From the NCBI GenBank assembly GCA_963704005.1, contig CAVPGJ010000005.1, positions 248,001 through 312,000 on the forward strand: 64,000 nucleotides of DNA, in the 5' to 3' direction. This stretch comes from AC-32 sp963704005. Its GTDB lineage: Bacteria; Actinomycetota; Thermoleophilia; Gaiellales; Gaiellaceae. Numbering within the stretch: the stretch's first letter is position 1; each line of letters starts with the position of its first letter. This document shows, piece by piece, positions 22,372 to 30,873 of the stretch. A program made the position numbers and the translations under genes. Below the pieces are notes generated by a model. It made no database searches. It was not told where the DNA came from and saw only the letters and a program-made list of their open reading frames with translations.

Positions 22372-23433
22372 ATGGCAAGGCTGTGGAAGTTCGGCCTTGG
22401 GCTCGCCGTGCTCGTGCTGCTGCTCAGCGTGCAGGCCGCCACGGCGAAAACGCCGGGCACCGTCAAGCAGACGCGGAGCCCCATAACGACTTTGGCAATG
22501 GACGGCTCACGCGTCGCCTACGCGAGCGGCGGCAAGGTGTACGTCTGGAACATGAGCACCGGGACGAGCACGCTCGTTCAGGGCAAGTACAGCAAGCACA
22601 CCGCGGAGGTCGCGATCGCGGGCAAGCGCGTGGCCTGGATCACGCGCTACGCGGTCGGCAACTCGCAGCAGACCTCGGAGTCGCTCTTCACGGGCTCTCT
22701 CGGCACCCGCGGGCGGCTGCTCGCATCCGGCCGGCACTACCTGAGCGACCCGGAAAGCCAGGCCTGGTACGGCCGCTGGATCGCCGGCGCGGTCGGCTCG
22801 GGTAACACGCTCGCGGTCAGCACCTGGTGGTCGAAGGGCGACGGCACCTGCTCCGCGCAGCGCCTGAGCCTGATCTCGAGCGGAGGGCTGCGCGTGATCG
22901 CCACCGGCCCCGGCGCGATCATGGCCGCGTCCGCCGACGGCGGGCACTTCGCGGTGCTGCGCTCGGATGAAGCCTGGCCGCAGTACGGCCCCACTCCGGC
23001 AGTGACGGTCGGGATCTACTCGACGAGCGGAAAGCTGCTCCGAGAGATCACGCCCAGCTCGGCCGACGAGGTCGCGCTCAGCGGCAAGCAGGTGGTCGTG
23101 CTGACCGAGACCAGGAAGCTCGAGGTCTACGACTGGACCACCGGCAAGCTGCTGCACACCTGGCCGGTCGCCATCTCGACGCCGAGACTCAAGCCGCGAC
23201 ATCTCGCGGTCTCCGGCCAGCTGGCCGTCTACTCGGCCGGCACAGCACGCGCGCTGCACGTCATTCGGCTGACGACCGGGAAGGACGCCGTGCTGGTCAC
23301 GGCCAGGGGCTCGGGCTACTGGAGCCACGACGCCGCGATGGACGCGCACGGGCTCGTGTACGCGGTCAACTATCGCGACCACGGGAAACTCGTGTTCGTC
23401 CCGACCGCGAAGCTCCTGGCGAGGGTTTCCTGA
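22372..23433 (+). CDS. Secreted propeller-like protein, paralogue 1
   Basis: ATG 22372 is preceded by GGAGGTGAG (ideal spacing); the GTG at 22363 is part of that site. The 353-residue protein has a signal peptide (FGLGLAVLVLLLSVQAATA) and repeated beta-rich units such as TTLAMDGSRVAYASGGKVYVW and VAIAGKRVAWITRYA, and near the end LEVYDWTTGKLLHTWPV. This is a propeller-like fold. It is clearly paralogous to the protein at 24194 (shared DGSRVAY, VYVWN, GLYS/GIYSTSGKLLR, SGKLLHSW, TGKD) and resembles in style the C-terminal domain of the CcdA-like protein upstream. No catalytic motif is visible. Confidence 0.75.
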   Translation: MARLWKFGLGLAVLVLLLSVQAATAKTPGTVKQTRSPITTLAMDGSRVAYASGGKVYVWNMSTGTSTLVQGKYSKHTAEVAIAGKRVAWITRYAVGNSQQTSESLFTGSLGTRGRLLASGRHYLSDPESQAWYGRWIAGAVGSGNTLAVSTWWSKGDGTCSAQRLSLISSGGLRVIATGPGAIMAASADGGHFAVLRSDEAWPQYGPTPAVTVGIYSTSGKLLREITPSSADEVALSGKQVVVLTETRKLEVYDWTTGKLLHTWPVAISTPRLKPRHLAVSGQLAVYSAGTARALHVIRLTTGKDAVLVTARGSGYWSHDAAMDAHGLVYAVNYRDHGKLVFVPTAKLLARVS

Positions 23434-23503
23434 TCTCGTCCGAACCTCGCCGCCCGGTCTTGTACGATCGGGCGGCGGGGTCGTTCGACGGGAGGGAGCT
23501 CAC

Positions 23504-24073
23504 ATGGACGTGATCGCAGGGATCGACGCGGCTCGGGAGCGGTGGAACGTTCTCGAGCATCCGTTCTACCAGCGCTGGGAAAGCGGCGAGCTTACGCGCG
23601 ACGAGCTGACCCGCTACGCCGGCGAGTACCGGCACGCCGTGGTCGCGCTCGCGCGCGCGGCCCGCACCGCGCGGATGCACGCAGACGAAGAGGCAGAGCA
23701 CATCGCGCTCTGGGACGACTTCGCCTCCGAGCTGGGCGCGAACGGCAAGGGCGAGCCGCTGCCGCAGACCCGCTGCTGCGCGACGGCCTGGTCGGCGGCC
23801 GAGGACGAGGTCGGCGCCGCTGCGATCCTGTACGCGATCGAGGCCGGGCAGCCGGCGATCGCGGAGACCAAGCTCCGCGGGCTCGTCGAGCACTACGGCT
23901 TCTCGCAGGACTCGCCGGCCACGGTCTACTTCGAGCTGCACGCCGAACGCGACCACGAGCACGCCGCCGAGGCTCGGTCGAAGCTCGAAGGCGCCGAAGA
24001 TGCCCGGCTGGTCGGTCTCGCGGAGGCCGCACTCGCCGGCAACTGGGCGCTGCTCGACGGCGTGGCCGCCTAG
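23504..24073 (+). CDS. TenA/PqqC-fold (heme-oxygenase-like) iron-containing protein
   Basis: The 189-residue protein starts at ATG 23504 after GGAGGGAGC. It is all-helical, with the pattern of the TenA_2/PqqC-like diiron oxidase family: LEHPFYQRWESGELTRDELTR at the start, YRHAVVAL, and HADEEAEHIALW near residues 60-75. CCATAW, LYAIEAGQPAIAETK and HAERDHEHAAEA (about 148-160) follow. The Glu and His residues in these helices could bind two metals. Substrate unknown. It sits between two paralogous secreted propeller-like genes. Confidence 0.78.
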   Translation: MDVIAGIDAARERWNVLEHPFYQRWESGELTRDELTRYAGEYRHAVVALARAARTARMHADEEAEHIALWDDFASELGANGKGEPLPQTRCCATAWSAAEDEVGAAAILYAIEAGQPAIAETKLRGLVEHYGFSQDSPATVYFELHAERDHEHAAEARSKLEGAEDARLVGLAEAALAGNWALLDGVAA

Positions 24074-24193
24074 CGGCCGCCCACGAGCGCCGGCGGCTCA
24101 CGGGGCCGCGGTAGTTGCCCACAGCAGCGATCAGCGTCCACACGGATGCGCCCGCTACGCCTGCGAGCGACGATTGGTTCGGAGGTGAGCGGT

Positions 24194-25273
24194 ATGAAAG
24201 GGCGCTGGGTTCTCGGCGGCATCGTCGGGGCCTTCGCCGGCGCGTGTCTGCTCACGGGCGCGGTGGCGGGAACCTCGAAGACGCTACAGCGACAAACGCC
24301 GCGGCAGATCGAGGCGATCGCGCTGGACGGCTCGCGCGTCGCCTACGACGTCTCGGCCAACCCGAACAGCAACTGCAACTCCGTCTACGTCTGGAACTTG
24401 ATCTCAGGCTCCGTCACCCGCGTGAGCGGAAAGCGCACGTGCGGCGCTGACGAGACGAGCACTGGCGAAGGCGTGCGCGAACTGGCGCTCGCGAGGGACC
24501 GGGTGGCCTGGATCGTGAACACCGGCGGCGACAGCGAGAGCGATGACTACCTCTACACCGCTTCGCTTCCGCGGCCGAAGGAGCACTGGCTCGCAATGGC
24601 GGTCCGCAGCGGTCCGATCGATCCAGTGGTGGTAGGCGACTGGATCGGTGGCCTCGTCGGCGCGGGGAAATTCCTCGGCGTGAATCGCTGGACTACCGAT
24701 GCTCAGGGCAATGTGTCAGTGGCTCGTTTGGAGGCGATCCAGGCACGACTCCGGATGATCGCATCTGGCCCGCAGACAATGAACGCCGAGGCTACGGACG
24801 GCAAGCAGATCGCCGTCATCCGCGCGGATGGAACTGTCGGCCTGTACTCGACCGCCGGACGGCTTCTGCGCGTCGTGACGCCGGTGTCAGCCAGGGAAGT
24901 GGCCGTTCAGGGCGACTACCTGGCGGTGCTTACCAAGGCGGACAGGCTCGCGGTCTACAACTCGCACTCGGGCAAGCTGCTCCACAGTTGGCGGATGGCG
25001 AGGGGCGCGACGTACCTCGACGTCAGCTCGGGGATGGCGGCATACGCGGCGGTGCGCGGCACGAACGGGTGGCGGCTACGGACGCTCCACGTTCTGAGCC
25101 TGGCCACCGGCAAGGACCGGATCATGGTCACGACGAGGTCCAAGCAGCCCATCCCGCCCACGATCATGGGTGTCCAGCTGGAGCCGATCGGGCTGGTGTA
25201 CGCGACCAACCGGGACGTGTCGACCGGCTGGGTCGGCCTGCTCACGTTCAGGCCGATGAAGCAGCTGCGCTAG
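24194..25273 (+). CDS. Secreted propeller-like protein, paralogue 2
   Basis: ATG 24194 follows GGAGGTGAGC, the same leader type as paralogue 1. The 359-residue protein has a signal peptide (VLGGIVGAFAGACLLTGAVAG) and beta-rich repeats like those of the 22372 gene (LDGSRVAYDVS, SVYVWNL, VGLYSTAGRLLRVV, VYNSHSGKLLHSW, TGKDRIMV). Two extra cysteines (NSNCNS, RTCGAD) near the N-terminus could form a disulfide. The two genes look like a tandem duplication now separated by the TenA-fold gene. Confidence 0.75.
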   Translation: MKGRWVLGGIVGAFAGACLLTGAVAGTSKTLQRQTPRQIEAIALDGSRVAYDVSANPNSNCNSVYVWNLISGSVTRVSGKRTCGADETSTGEGVRELALARDRVAWIVNTGGDSESDDYLYTASLPRPKEHWLAMAVRSGPIDPVVVGDWIGGLVGAGKFLGVNRWTTDAQGNVSVARLEAIQARLRMIASGPQTMNAEATDGKQIAVIRADGTVGLYSTAGRLLRVVTPVSAREVAVQGDYLAVLTKADRLAVYNSHSGKLLHSWRMARGATYLDVSSGMAAYAAVRGTNGWRLRTLHVLSLATGKDRIMVTTRSKQPIPPTIMGVQLEPIGLVYATNRDVSTGWVGLLTFRPMKQLR

Positions 25274-25377
25274 CCGGGCCTAGGAAGACCTGCTTCTCGA
25301 GCGGCTTGCGCGCAGCCGCGAGGCTCTGCTCGGCTGGCTCTGACTGCGCCGGCTGAAGTACCGCCAGCTCGGCCACG

Positions 25378-26397
25378 CTAGGCCGCGACGCGCTCGAACT
25401 TGGGAATGATCTCGTCGCCGTAGGCGGCGAGGGTCTCGTCCGCGCCCTCGGTCATCAAGTAGATGTCGAACTGGTCGACGCCGACCGACTCGAGCTCGCG
25501 CAGCTTCTCCGTGATCTGCTCGCTCGAGCCGAGGACGCAGAAGCGATCGCAGATCTCGTCGGTGACGAACTCGCCGTGCCTGGCGCCGACGCGGCTGTGG
25601 TCCTTGTAGTCGTAGAACTTCCGCGCCTTGACGTAGTCGGTCAGCGCGGTCGGGATCTCGTCGGAGTTCTCGCCGTAGCGCTCGATCAGATCCATGACGT
25701 GGTTGGAGACCATCGCCGGGAACCAGCGCACCTGCTCGCGCGCCTCGGCGAGGTTGTCGGTCACGTGGCTCGGCGCGCAGACGATGCACTGCAGCGCGGC
25801 CGGGTCGCGGCCGGCCTCCTCGGCGGCGCGCCGGGCGGTCTCCATGATCCACTGGATGATCTGCGGGTCGGCGAGCTGGATGATCACGCCGTCGCCGACG
25901 CGTCCAGCGACCCCGAGCGCCCGTGGCCCGTAGCCGGCGACCTGCATCGGGATCGGCGGCAGCTCCTTGCGCACCCACGCGAGCTCGAGCTCCTTGCCGT
26001 TCCACTCGACCTGGCGGCCGTTCATCAGCTCCTTGATCATCACGAGCCGCCGCTCGAACTCGTCGACCTTCACCGGCTTGAGGCCGACCACTCGGCGCGA
26101 GGAGTCGCCTCGGCCGATGCCCATCACCATCCGGCCGCCGGTGATGTCCTGCATGGTCGCGTACCAGCTCGCCGTGATCGTCGGATCGCGGATCCCGGGG
26201 TTCGTGACGCAGTGGCCGAGCTTGATCTTCTCCGTCTGGGCGCCGGCGATCGCGAGCAGCGCGTAGCTCTCCTGCCAGAGGATGTGCGAGTCGTACGTCC
26301 AGCCGTACTCGAAGCCGAGGCTCTCGCCGCGCTGCAGGACCTCGAGCAGGCGCGTGTACGGCGGGTCCGGCAGGACGGTGACTCCGAAGCTCAGCAT
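25378..26397 (-). CDS. LLM-class F420-dependent oxidoreductase (TIGR03842-like)
   Basis: This 339-residue protein has the luciferase-like TIM barrel: FGVTVLPDPPYTRLLEV at the start, GWTYDSHILWQESYALL, GHCVTNPGIRDPTITA, GRMVMGIGRGDSSRR and QVAGYGPRALGVAGRVGDGV. The F420-binding pattern of the family (GxGrG and the non-prolyl cis region) is present. In my recollection, proteins of the TIGR03842 type co-occur with hydantoinases, as here: the next genes encode an N-carbamoyl hydrolase and a dihydropyrimidinase. It could reduce or oxidise the ring substrate with F420. That role is inference from the neighbourhood. Confidence 0.85.
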   Translation of the reverse strand: MLSFGVTVLPDPPYTRLLEVLQRGESLGFEYGWTYDSHILWQESYALLAIAGAQTEKIKLGHCVTNPGIRDPTITASWYATMQDITGGRMVMGIGRGDSSRRVVGLKPVKVDEFERRLVMIKELMNGRQVEWNGKELELAWVRKELPPIPMQVAGYGPRALGVAGRVGDGVIIQLADPQIIQWIMETARRAAEEAGRDPAALQCIVCAPSHVTDNLAEAREQVRWFPAMVSNHVMDLIERYGENSDEIPTALTDYVKARKFYDYKDHSRVGARHGEFVTDEICDRFCVLGSSEQITEKLRELESVGVDQFDIYLMTEGADETLAAYGDEIIPKFERVAA

Positions 26398-26415
26398 CGC
26401 GCCAGCATACGCCTG

Positions 26416-27658
26416 CTACCCGGCCCCGATCCGGGCGATGGCCTTGTCCGCCAGGCGGTCGAGCGCCTGGACCGACAGCTCGAGGTGCTCCTCGTCCGTG
26501 TCCTCGAGCTTGGTGTGCGAGAGCCCGCGCAGGCTCTGGACGAACAGCATCACCGTCGGCACGCCGGCCCGCGCGACCTCGGCGGCGTCGTGCAGCGGGC
26601 CGCTCGGCAGCCGGTGCGAGCGCCCGGCGACCTCCCGCACCGCGTCGTCCGCAAGCTCGATCAGCGCCTCGTCGAACAGGATCGGCTCGATGCTCCAGAT
26701 CCGATCCCACTCGACGTCGATCGACTCCTCCTGCGCGAACCGCCGCGACGCTGCCTCGGCGTTCGAGAGCATCTCCGCGAGCTTGGTCGCGTCGAGGTGC
26801 CGCTGGTCGAGCAGGCACTCCGCCGTCTCGACGACCGAGGTGACGATCCCCGGCCGCGTGACGACGCCGCCCATCGTGCAGACGGCGCCCTCTCCGGTGC
26901 GCTTCGCGATCTCCCGGATCTCGAGCTCGAGCTTGGCGGCTCCGGCGAGCGCGTCGCGCCGCTTGTCCATCGGCGTCGAGCCGGCATGCGCCGCCTGCCC
27001 GCGGAACGTGACCTGGTGCCGCTCGACGCCGAAGGTGCCGAGCACGACCCCCAGCGGCAAGGCCAGCGACTCGAGCACCGGCCCCTGCTCGATGTGCAGC
27101 TCGAGGTAGGCCGCGGCCTTCTCGAGCTCGCTCCTCGCCTCGAGCGCGGTGTCGAGATCGACGTCGAAGCGGGCGATGGCCTCGGGCAGCGACACGCCGT
27201 CCGTGTCGCGCCGTCCACGCAGCTCGTCCTGGTCGGCCATCGACCCGGCGGCCGCCGACGACCCGAACAGCGAGCGCCCGAAGCGGGCTCCTTCCTCGTC
27301 CGCCCAGTTGACGAGCCGGATCGTCACCGCGGGCTTGCCTTCCCCCGCGATCCGGCGCAGCACCTCGACCCCGGCCATCACGTTCAGCGCGCCGTCGAGC
27401 CAGCCGCCGTTGGGGACCGAGTCGATGTGCCCGCCGATCAGCAAGCGCCCGCTCGGACTCGCCCGGCAGCGTGAACCACTGGTTCCCGGCCGCGTCGCAG
27501 GTCTTCTCGACGGGCAGCTCCGAGACCTTCTTGTCCAGCCACTTGCGGGCCGTCGACCAGGTCTCCGTCCACGCGACCCGCTGCGCGCCGTTCTCGTCCC
27601 CGGTCAGCTCGCGCAGCTCCTTCAGCTCGGCGACCGTCCGGCTCGGTGACAACGCCAT
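26416..27658 (-). CDS. M20-family N-carbamoyl-amino-acid hydrolase/ureidopropionase-like, frameshifted
   Basis: The gene starts at ATG 27658 (MALSPSRTVAELKELRELTG) and is open until about 27444-27447. There an extra base splits TLPGESERA from LLIGGHIDSVPNGGWLDG; removing one base restores a continuous protein of about 413 residues. Metal-binding residues of peptidase M20 are intact: H in GGHIDS, D in GGWLDGALN, EE in WADEEGARF, H in LELHIEQGP and the late H in LSHTKLED. GQAAHAGSTPMDKRRDAL is the dimer-domain motif of carbamoylases. The reaction would release the amino acid, CO2 and ammonia from the ring-opened product of the adjacent hydantoinase. The frameshift may be an assembly error. Confidence 0.82.
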
Positions 27659-27719
27659 GCACGCGAGAATAAACTCATAGCGTCCGTGAGGGCTCCAGAG
27701 TCACTCGACCGAGATGCGG

Positions 27720-27782
27720 CGTTGAACGGGCGCCCGGGCACAGCCCGCGCGCCCTCCAGACGGCGTCGCAAGCGAACGCCTC
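27720..27782 (-). repeat. Tandem-hairpin dispersed repeat, copy G
   Basis: The long hairpin is 27728-27739 with 27743-27754 (GGGCGCCCGGGC, loop ACA). The short hairpin spans 27762-27780 (GGCGTCGC-AA-GCGAACGCC). It fills the divergent gap just before the dihydropyrimidinase start, so it would be part of that leader. Confidence 0.65.
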
Positions 27783-27792
27783 GTCGAAGCCG

Positions 27793-29208
27793 ATGTCAGT
27801 CCTGATCAAAGGCGGCCGGATCGTCACCGCGGCCGACGACTACGTCGCCGACATCTACGTCGAGGACGAGACGGTCACGCTGATCGGCGCCGGCCTCGAC
27901 CAGCCGGCCGACAAGACGATCGACGCGAGCGGCAAGTACGTCCTCCCGGGCGCCGTCGACCCGCACACGCACCTGGACATGCCCTTCGGCGGCACCGTCA
28001 CGATCGACGACGTCGAGTCCGGCCAGACCGCCGCGGCCTTCGGCGGCACCACCACGCACGTCGACTTCATCATCCAGCCGCAGGGCTCGACCTTCGCCCA
28101 GGCGCTCGACGAGTGGCGCGCCAAGGCGAAGGACAAGCAGGTGATCGACATGGGCTACCACATGGCGGTCACCGACCTGGTCGACGGCGGCACGCTCGAA
28201 GAGCTGGCGACGCTTCCAGACGAGGGCATCACCTCCTACAAGCTCTTCATGGCCTACAAGGGCGCGCTGATGGTCGACGACGAGACGCTCTTCCGCACGA
28301 TGGAGGTCGCGGCCGAGACCGGCGCGCTCGTCATGGTGCATGCCGAGAACGGCGACGTGATCGACGTGCTCGTCAAGCAGGCGCTCGAGGCGGGCCACAC
28401 CGAGCCGCTCTACCACGCCCTTACCCGTCCGCCGGAGGCCGAAGGCGAGGCCACGAACCGCGCGATCCAGCTCGCCCGCCTGGCCGGCGCGCCGCTCTAT
28501 GTCGTGCACGTCACCTGCCGCGAGGCCGTCGAGCCGATCGCTCGCGCACGCGACAACGGCTGGGCCGTCTGGGGCGAGACCTGCACGCAGTACTTCTTCA
28601 ACTCGCTCGACGACATCGCGAAGCCGGAGTTCGAGGGCGCGAAGTACGTCTACTCGCCGCCGGTCCGAGACAAGTCGAACTGGGACGTGCTCTGGAACGC
28701 GGTCCGCACCGACATCCTCTCGGCGATCTCGACCGACCACTGCGCCTTCCTCTGGGACGGCCAGAAGACGCTCGGCAAGGACGACTTCTCGAAGATCCCG
28801 AACGGCGCGCCCGGGCTCGAGAACCGGCTGCAGATGATTCACGAGTTCGGGGTGCGCGCCGGGCGGATCTCGCTGAACCGGATGGTCGAGCTACTCGCCA
28901 CGAGCCCGGCGAAGCTGTTCGGGCTCTACCCGCGCAAGGGGACGATCGCGGTCGGCTCCGACGCCGACATCGTCGTCTTCGACCCGAAGAAGCGCGTCAC
29001 GATCACGGCCGCGGGCCAGCACTCCAAGTCCGACTACAACCTGTTCGAGGGCACCGAGGTCACCGGCTCGCCTGAGGTGGTGCTTCTGCGGGGCAACGTT
29101 CTGGTCGAGAGCGACGAGCTCGTCGCCCAGCCCGGGATCGGCCGCTACGTCGCACGGGCGCGCTTCGGCCAGGAGCTGAAGCCGGAAGCCGTGGCCGCCG
29201 CGGGCTAA
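27793..29208 (+). CDS. Dihydropyrimidinase/D-hydantoinase
   Basis: The 471-residue amidohydrolase has all metal ligands of the family. These are HTH in VDPHTHLDMPFGG, the carboxylated Lys in SYKLFMAYKGALMVDD, His in MVHAENGD, His in YVVHVTC and Asp in STDHCAF. It opens dihydrouracil, dihydrothymine or 5-substituted hydantoins to N-carbamoyl amino acids. It is divergent from the carbamoylase and F420 oxidoreductase genes, with repeat copy G in the gap. Together with the aminotransferase and MmsA nearby it forms a reductive pyrimidine route to acetyl-CoA or propionyl-CoA (inference). Confidence 0.93.
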   Translation: MSVLIKGGRIVTAADDYVADIYVEDETVTLIGAGLDQPADKTIDASGKYVLPGAVDPHTHLDMPFGGTVTIDDVESGQTAAAFGGTTTHVDFIIQPQGSTFAQALDEWRAKAKDKQVIDMGYHMAVTDLVDGGTLEELATLPDEGITSYKLFMAYKGALMVDDETLFRTMEVAAETGALVMVHAENGDVIDVLVKQALEAGHTEPLYHALTRPPEAEGEATNRAIQLARLAGAPLYVVHVTCREAVEPIARARDNGWAVWGETCTQYFFNSLDDIAKPEFEGAKYVYSPPVRDKSNWDVLWNAVRTDILSAISTDHCAFLWDGQKTLGKDDFSKIPNGAPGLENRLQMIHEFGVRAGRISLNRMVELLATSPAKLFGLYPRKGTIAVGSDADIVVFDPKKRVTITAAGQHSKSDYNLFEGTEVTGSPEVVLLRGNVLVESDELVAQPGIGRYVARARFGQELKPEAVAAAG

Positions 29209-29240
29209 GCCCGTCCACGGTCCGGACACGTCCGCGGAGC

Positions 29241-29273
29241 ACGAAAAACGGTGTCCGACACCCGTTTTCGTCA
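29241..29273. terminator. Terminator-like hairpin after the dihydropyrimidinase gene
   Basis: ACGAAAAACGGTGT pairs (two mismatches) with ACACCCGTTTTCGT around loop CCG. The A- and T-rich flanks would give U tracts in both directions, serving this gene and the convergent deacetylase gene. Confidence 0.55.
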
Positions 29274-29331
29274 AGGCGAAAGCGGGCCGGATGTGTGACA
29301 ACTCATCCACAAAGCGACCGCGGCTGGCGCA

Positions 29332-30168
29332 CTAGCCGGGATAGAGGCCCGGCTCGAGTTGCGGCGGCTCGTGCTTGCGGCGCGGGAGCGACGTGTCGGC
29401 GCGGGCTCGCTCGGCGGCCTGCCTCGCCTCGACCAGCTCGACGTCGACGCGGGCGAGCGCGTGCTCGATCAGGCCGCGGACGATCTCGACCCTGCCGGGC
29501 CGTCCCGTGAGGAACGGGTGGCAGGTGAGGACGTACAGGCTGCCGTGGCGCGCGTAGGCGTCGAGCTCGCCGGCCCAGAGCTCCAGCACTGCCGGCGCAG
29601 GGCGCGTCTGGTTGCGCGCCAGCGGCGGCAGGTAGGCGGTCTGCTGCCAGTCGTCTAGCCACCAGGAGACCGGCAGCTCGACCAGTTCGCCCGAGCCCGT
29701 CTCGAGCACATAGGGCTTGTCGTCGCCGGCGAGGCTCGAGTCGTACGCCAGCCCGTACTCGGCGACGAGCGCCGCCGTCCGCCACGAGGGCTCCCAGCTC
29801 GGCGTCCGGTAGCCCTCCGGCCGGACGCCGAAGCGCTCCAGCGCCTCGAGCCCGCGCTCGAGCTCGCGTCGCTCCTCGGACTCGCTCAGCACGAGTGGAC
29901 TGCGGTGCGTGAACGAGTGGTGCCCGATCTCGTGACCGGCCTCGAGGATTCGCTCGACGACGGCGGGATGCAGCTCGGCCGTCAGGCCCGGGACGAAGAA
30001 CGTGGCCGGCACGCCGTACTCGGCGAGCACCGCGAGCAAGCGCGGCACGCCGACCTCCGGCCCGTACGCCTGGTGGCTCATCAGCATCGGGTTGTCCGCG
30101 TGGCGCGCGTCCTCGGCGAGCACGACGCTCTCGGCGTCCACGTCGAAGGTCAGAACCGCGAGCGCCAC
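29332..30168 (-). CDS. Polysaccharide-deacetylase-family (NodB fold) hydrolase
   Basis: The 278-residue protein has the NodB motifs: TFDVDAE at the start (catalytic Asp), IGHHSFTHRSP (metal His pair), GYRTPSWEPSWRT and, late, VLTCHPFLTGRP. There is no signal peptide, so it acts in the cytoplasm. This fits the branch that includes allantoinase PuuE and other amide hydrolases as well as sugar deacetylases. Next to a hydantoinase cluster, a cyclic-amide or N-acyl substrate is possible. GTG start at 30168, 2 nt after the stop of the DJ-1 gene. Confidence 0.85.
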   Translation of the reverse strand: MALAVLTFDVDAESVVLAEDARHADNPMLMSHQAYGPEVGVPRLLAVLAEYGVPATFFVPGLTAELHPAVVERILEAGHEIGHHSFTHRSPLVLSESEERRELERGLEALERFGVRPEGYRTPSWEPSWRTAALVAEYGLAYDSSLAGDDKPYVLETGSGELVELPVSWWLDDWQQTAYLPPLARNQTRPAPAVLELWAGELDAYARHGSLYVLTCHPFLTGRPGRVEIVRGLIEHALARVDVELVEARQAAERARADTSLPRRKHEPPQLEPGLYPG

Positions 30169-30170
30169 GG

Positions 30171-30755
30171 TCAGACCGGCGGCTCGGGGTCGTACTGGAT
30201 GTAGCGGCGCACCTCGCGGGCGCGCTCGGGTGAGTGCAGCCGCGCGACGAGGTGGAGCGCCATGTCGATCCCGGCGGAGACTCCCGCCGCGGTGATCACC
30301 TCGCCCGTGTCGACAAAGCGGTCGTCCGGCCGCACCTCGATCTCGCTACCCAGCGTCGGCAGCAGCTCGAGCGACTGCCAGTGGGTCGTCGCCGGCTTGC
30401 CGTCGAGGAGCCCGGCCGCCGCGAGCACGAGCGACCCGGTGCAGACGCTGGCGACCACCGTTCCGCTCCCGGCCAGCCCGCGCACCCAGTCGAGCACGGC
30501 TTCGTCCTTCAGCTCCGTGCGGGTGCCGCGGCCGCCCGGATAGACGAGCACGTCCAGAGGAGGCGCCGTCTCCCACGTCTCGTCCGGCAGCACACGCAGG
30601 CCCTTCGCACAGGTCACCACGCCGTCCGACCGCGCGAGCGTGAACACCCGCACGCCGTCGTCGGGCCACTGCTCGGCCCACGCGGCGAGCACCTCCCACG
30701 GCCCCGCCCAGTCGAGCTCCTCGGCGCCGTCGAACAGCGCAACCGCGATTACCAT
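30171..30755 (-). CDS. DJ-1/PfpI family protein (isonitrile-hydratase-like)
   Basis: The 194-residue protein has the class I glutamine-amidotransferase-like fold of DJ-1: VALFDGAEELDWAGPWEVL, LVYPGGRGTR, nucleophile Cys in VASVCTGSLVLAAAGLLDG, then ATTHWQ and ITAAGVSAGIDMALHLV. The pattern is that of the isonitrile hydratase/AraC-N-terminal group rather than PfpI proteases. It is transcribed with the deacetylase gene. Confidence 0.87.
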   Translation of the reverse strand: MVIAVALFDGAEELDWAGPWEVLAAWAEQWPDDGVRVFTLARSDGVVTCAKGLRVLPDETWETAPPLDVLVYPGGRGTRTELKDEAVLDWVRGLAGSGTVVASVCTGSLVLAAAGLLDGKPATTHWQSLELLPTLGSEIEVRPDDRFVDTGEVITAAGVSAGIDMALHLVARLHSPERAREVRRYIQYDPEPPV

Positions 30756-30873
30756 CGGCCTCCTCTCAGGTGTCGATGCGCGTTATAGCGCGCCGACGGT
30801 TCTCGGTTGCCTTTTCGGTGCGAAGGGCGCAGGCTTCGCGTGGGCAGGTCTTAACCAAGAGGAGGGGAAACCC

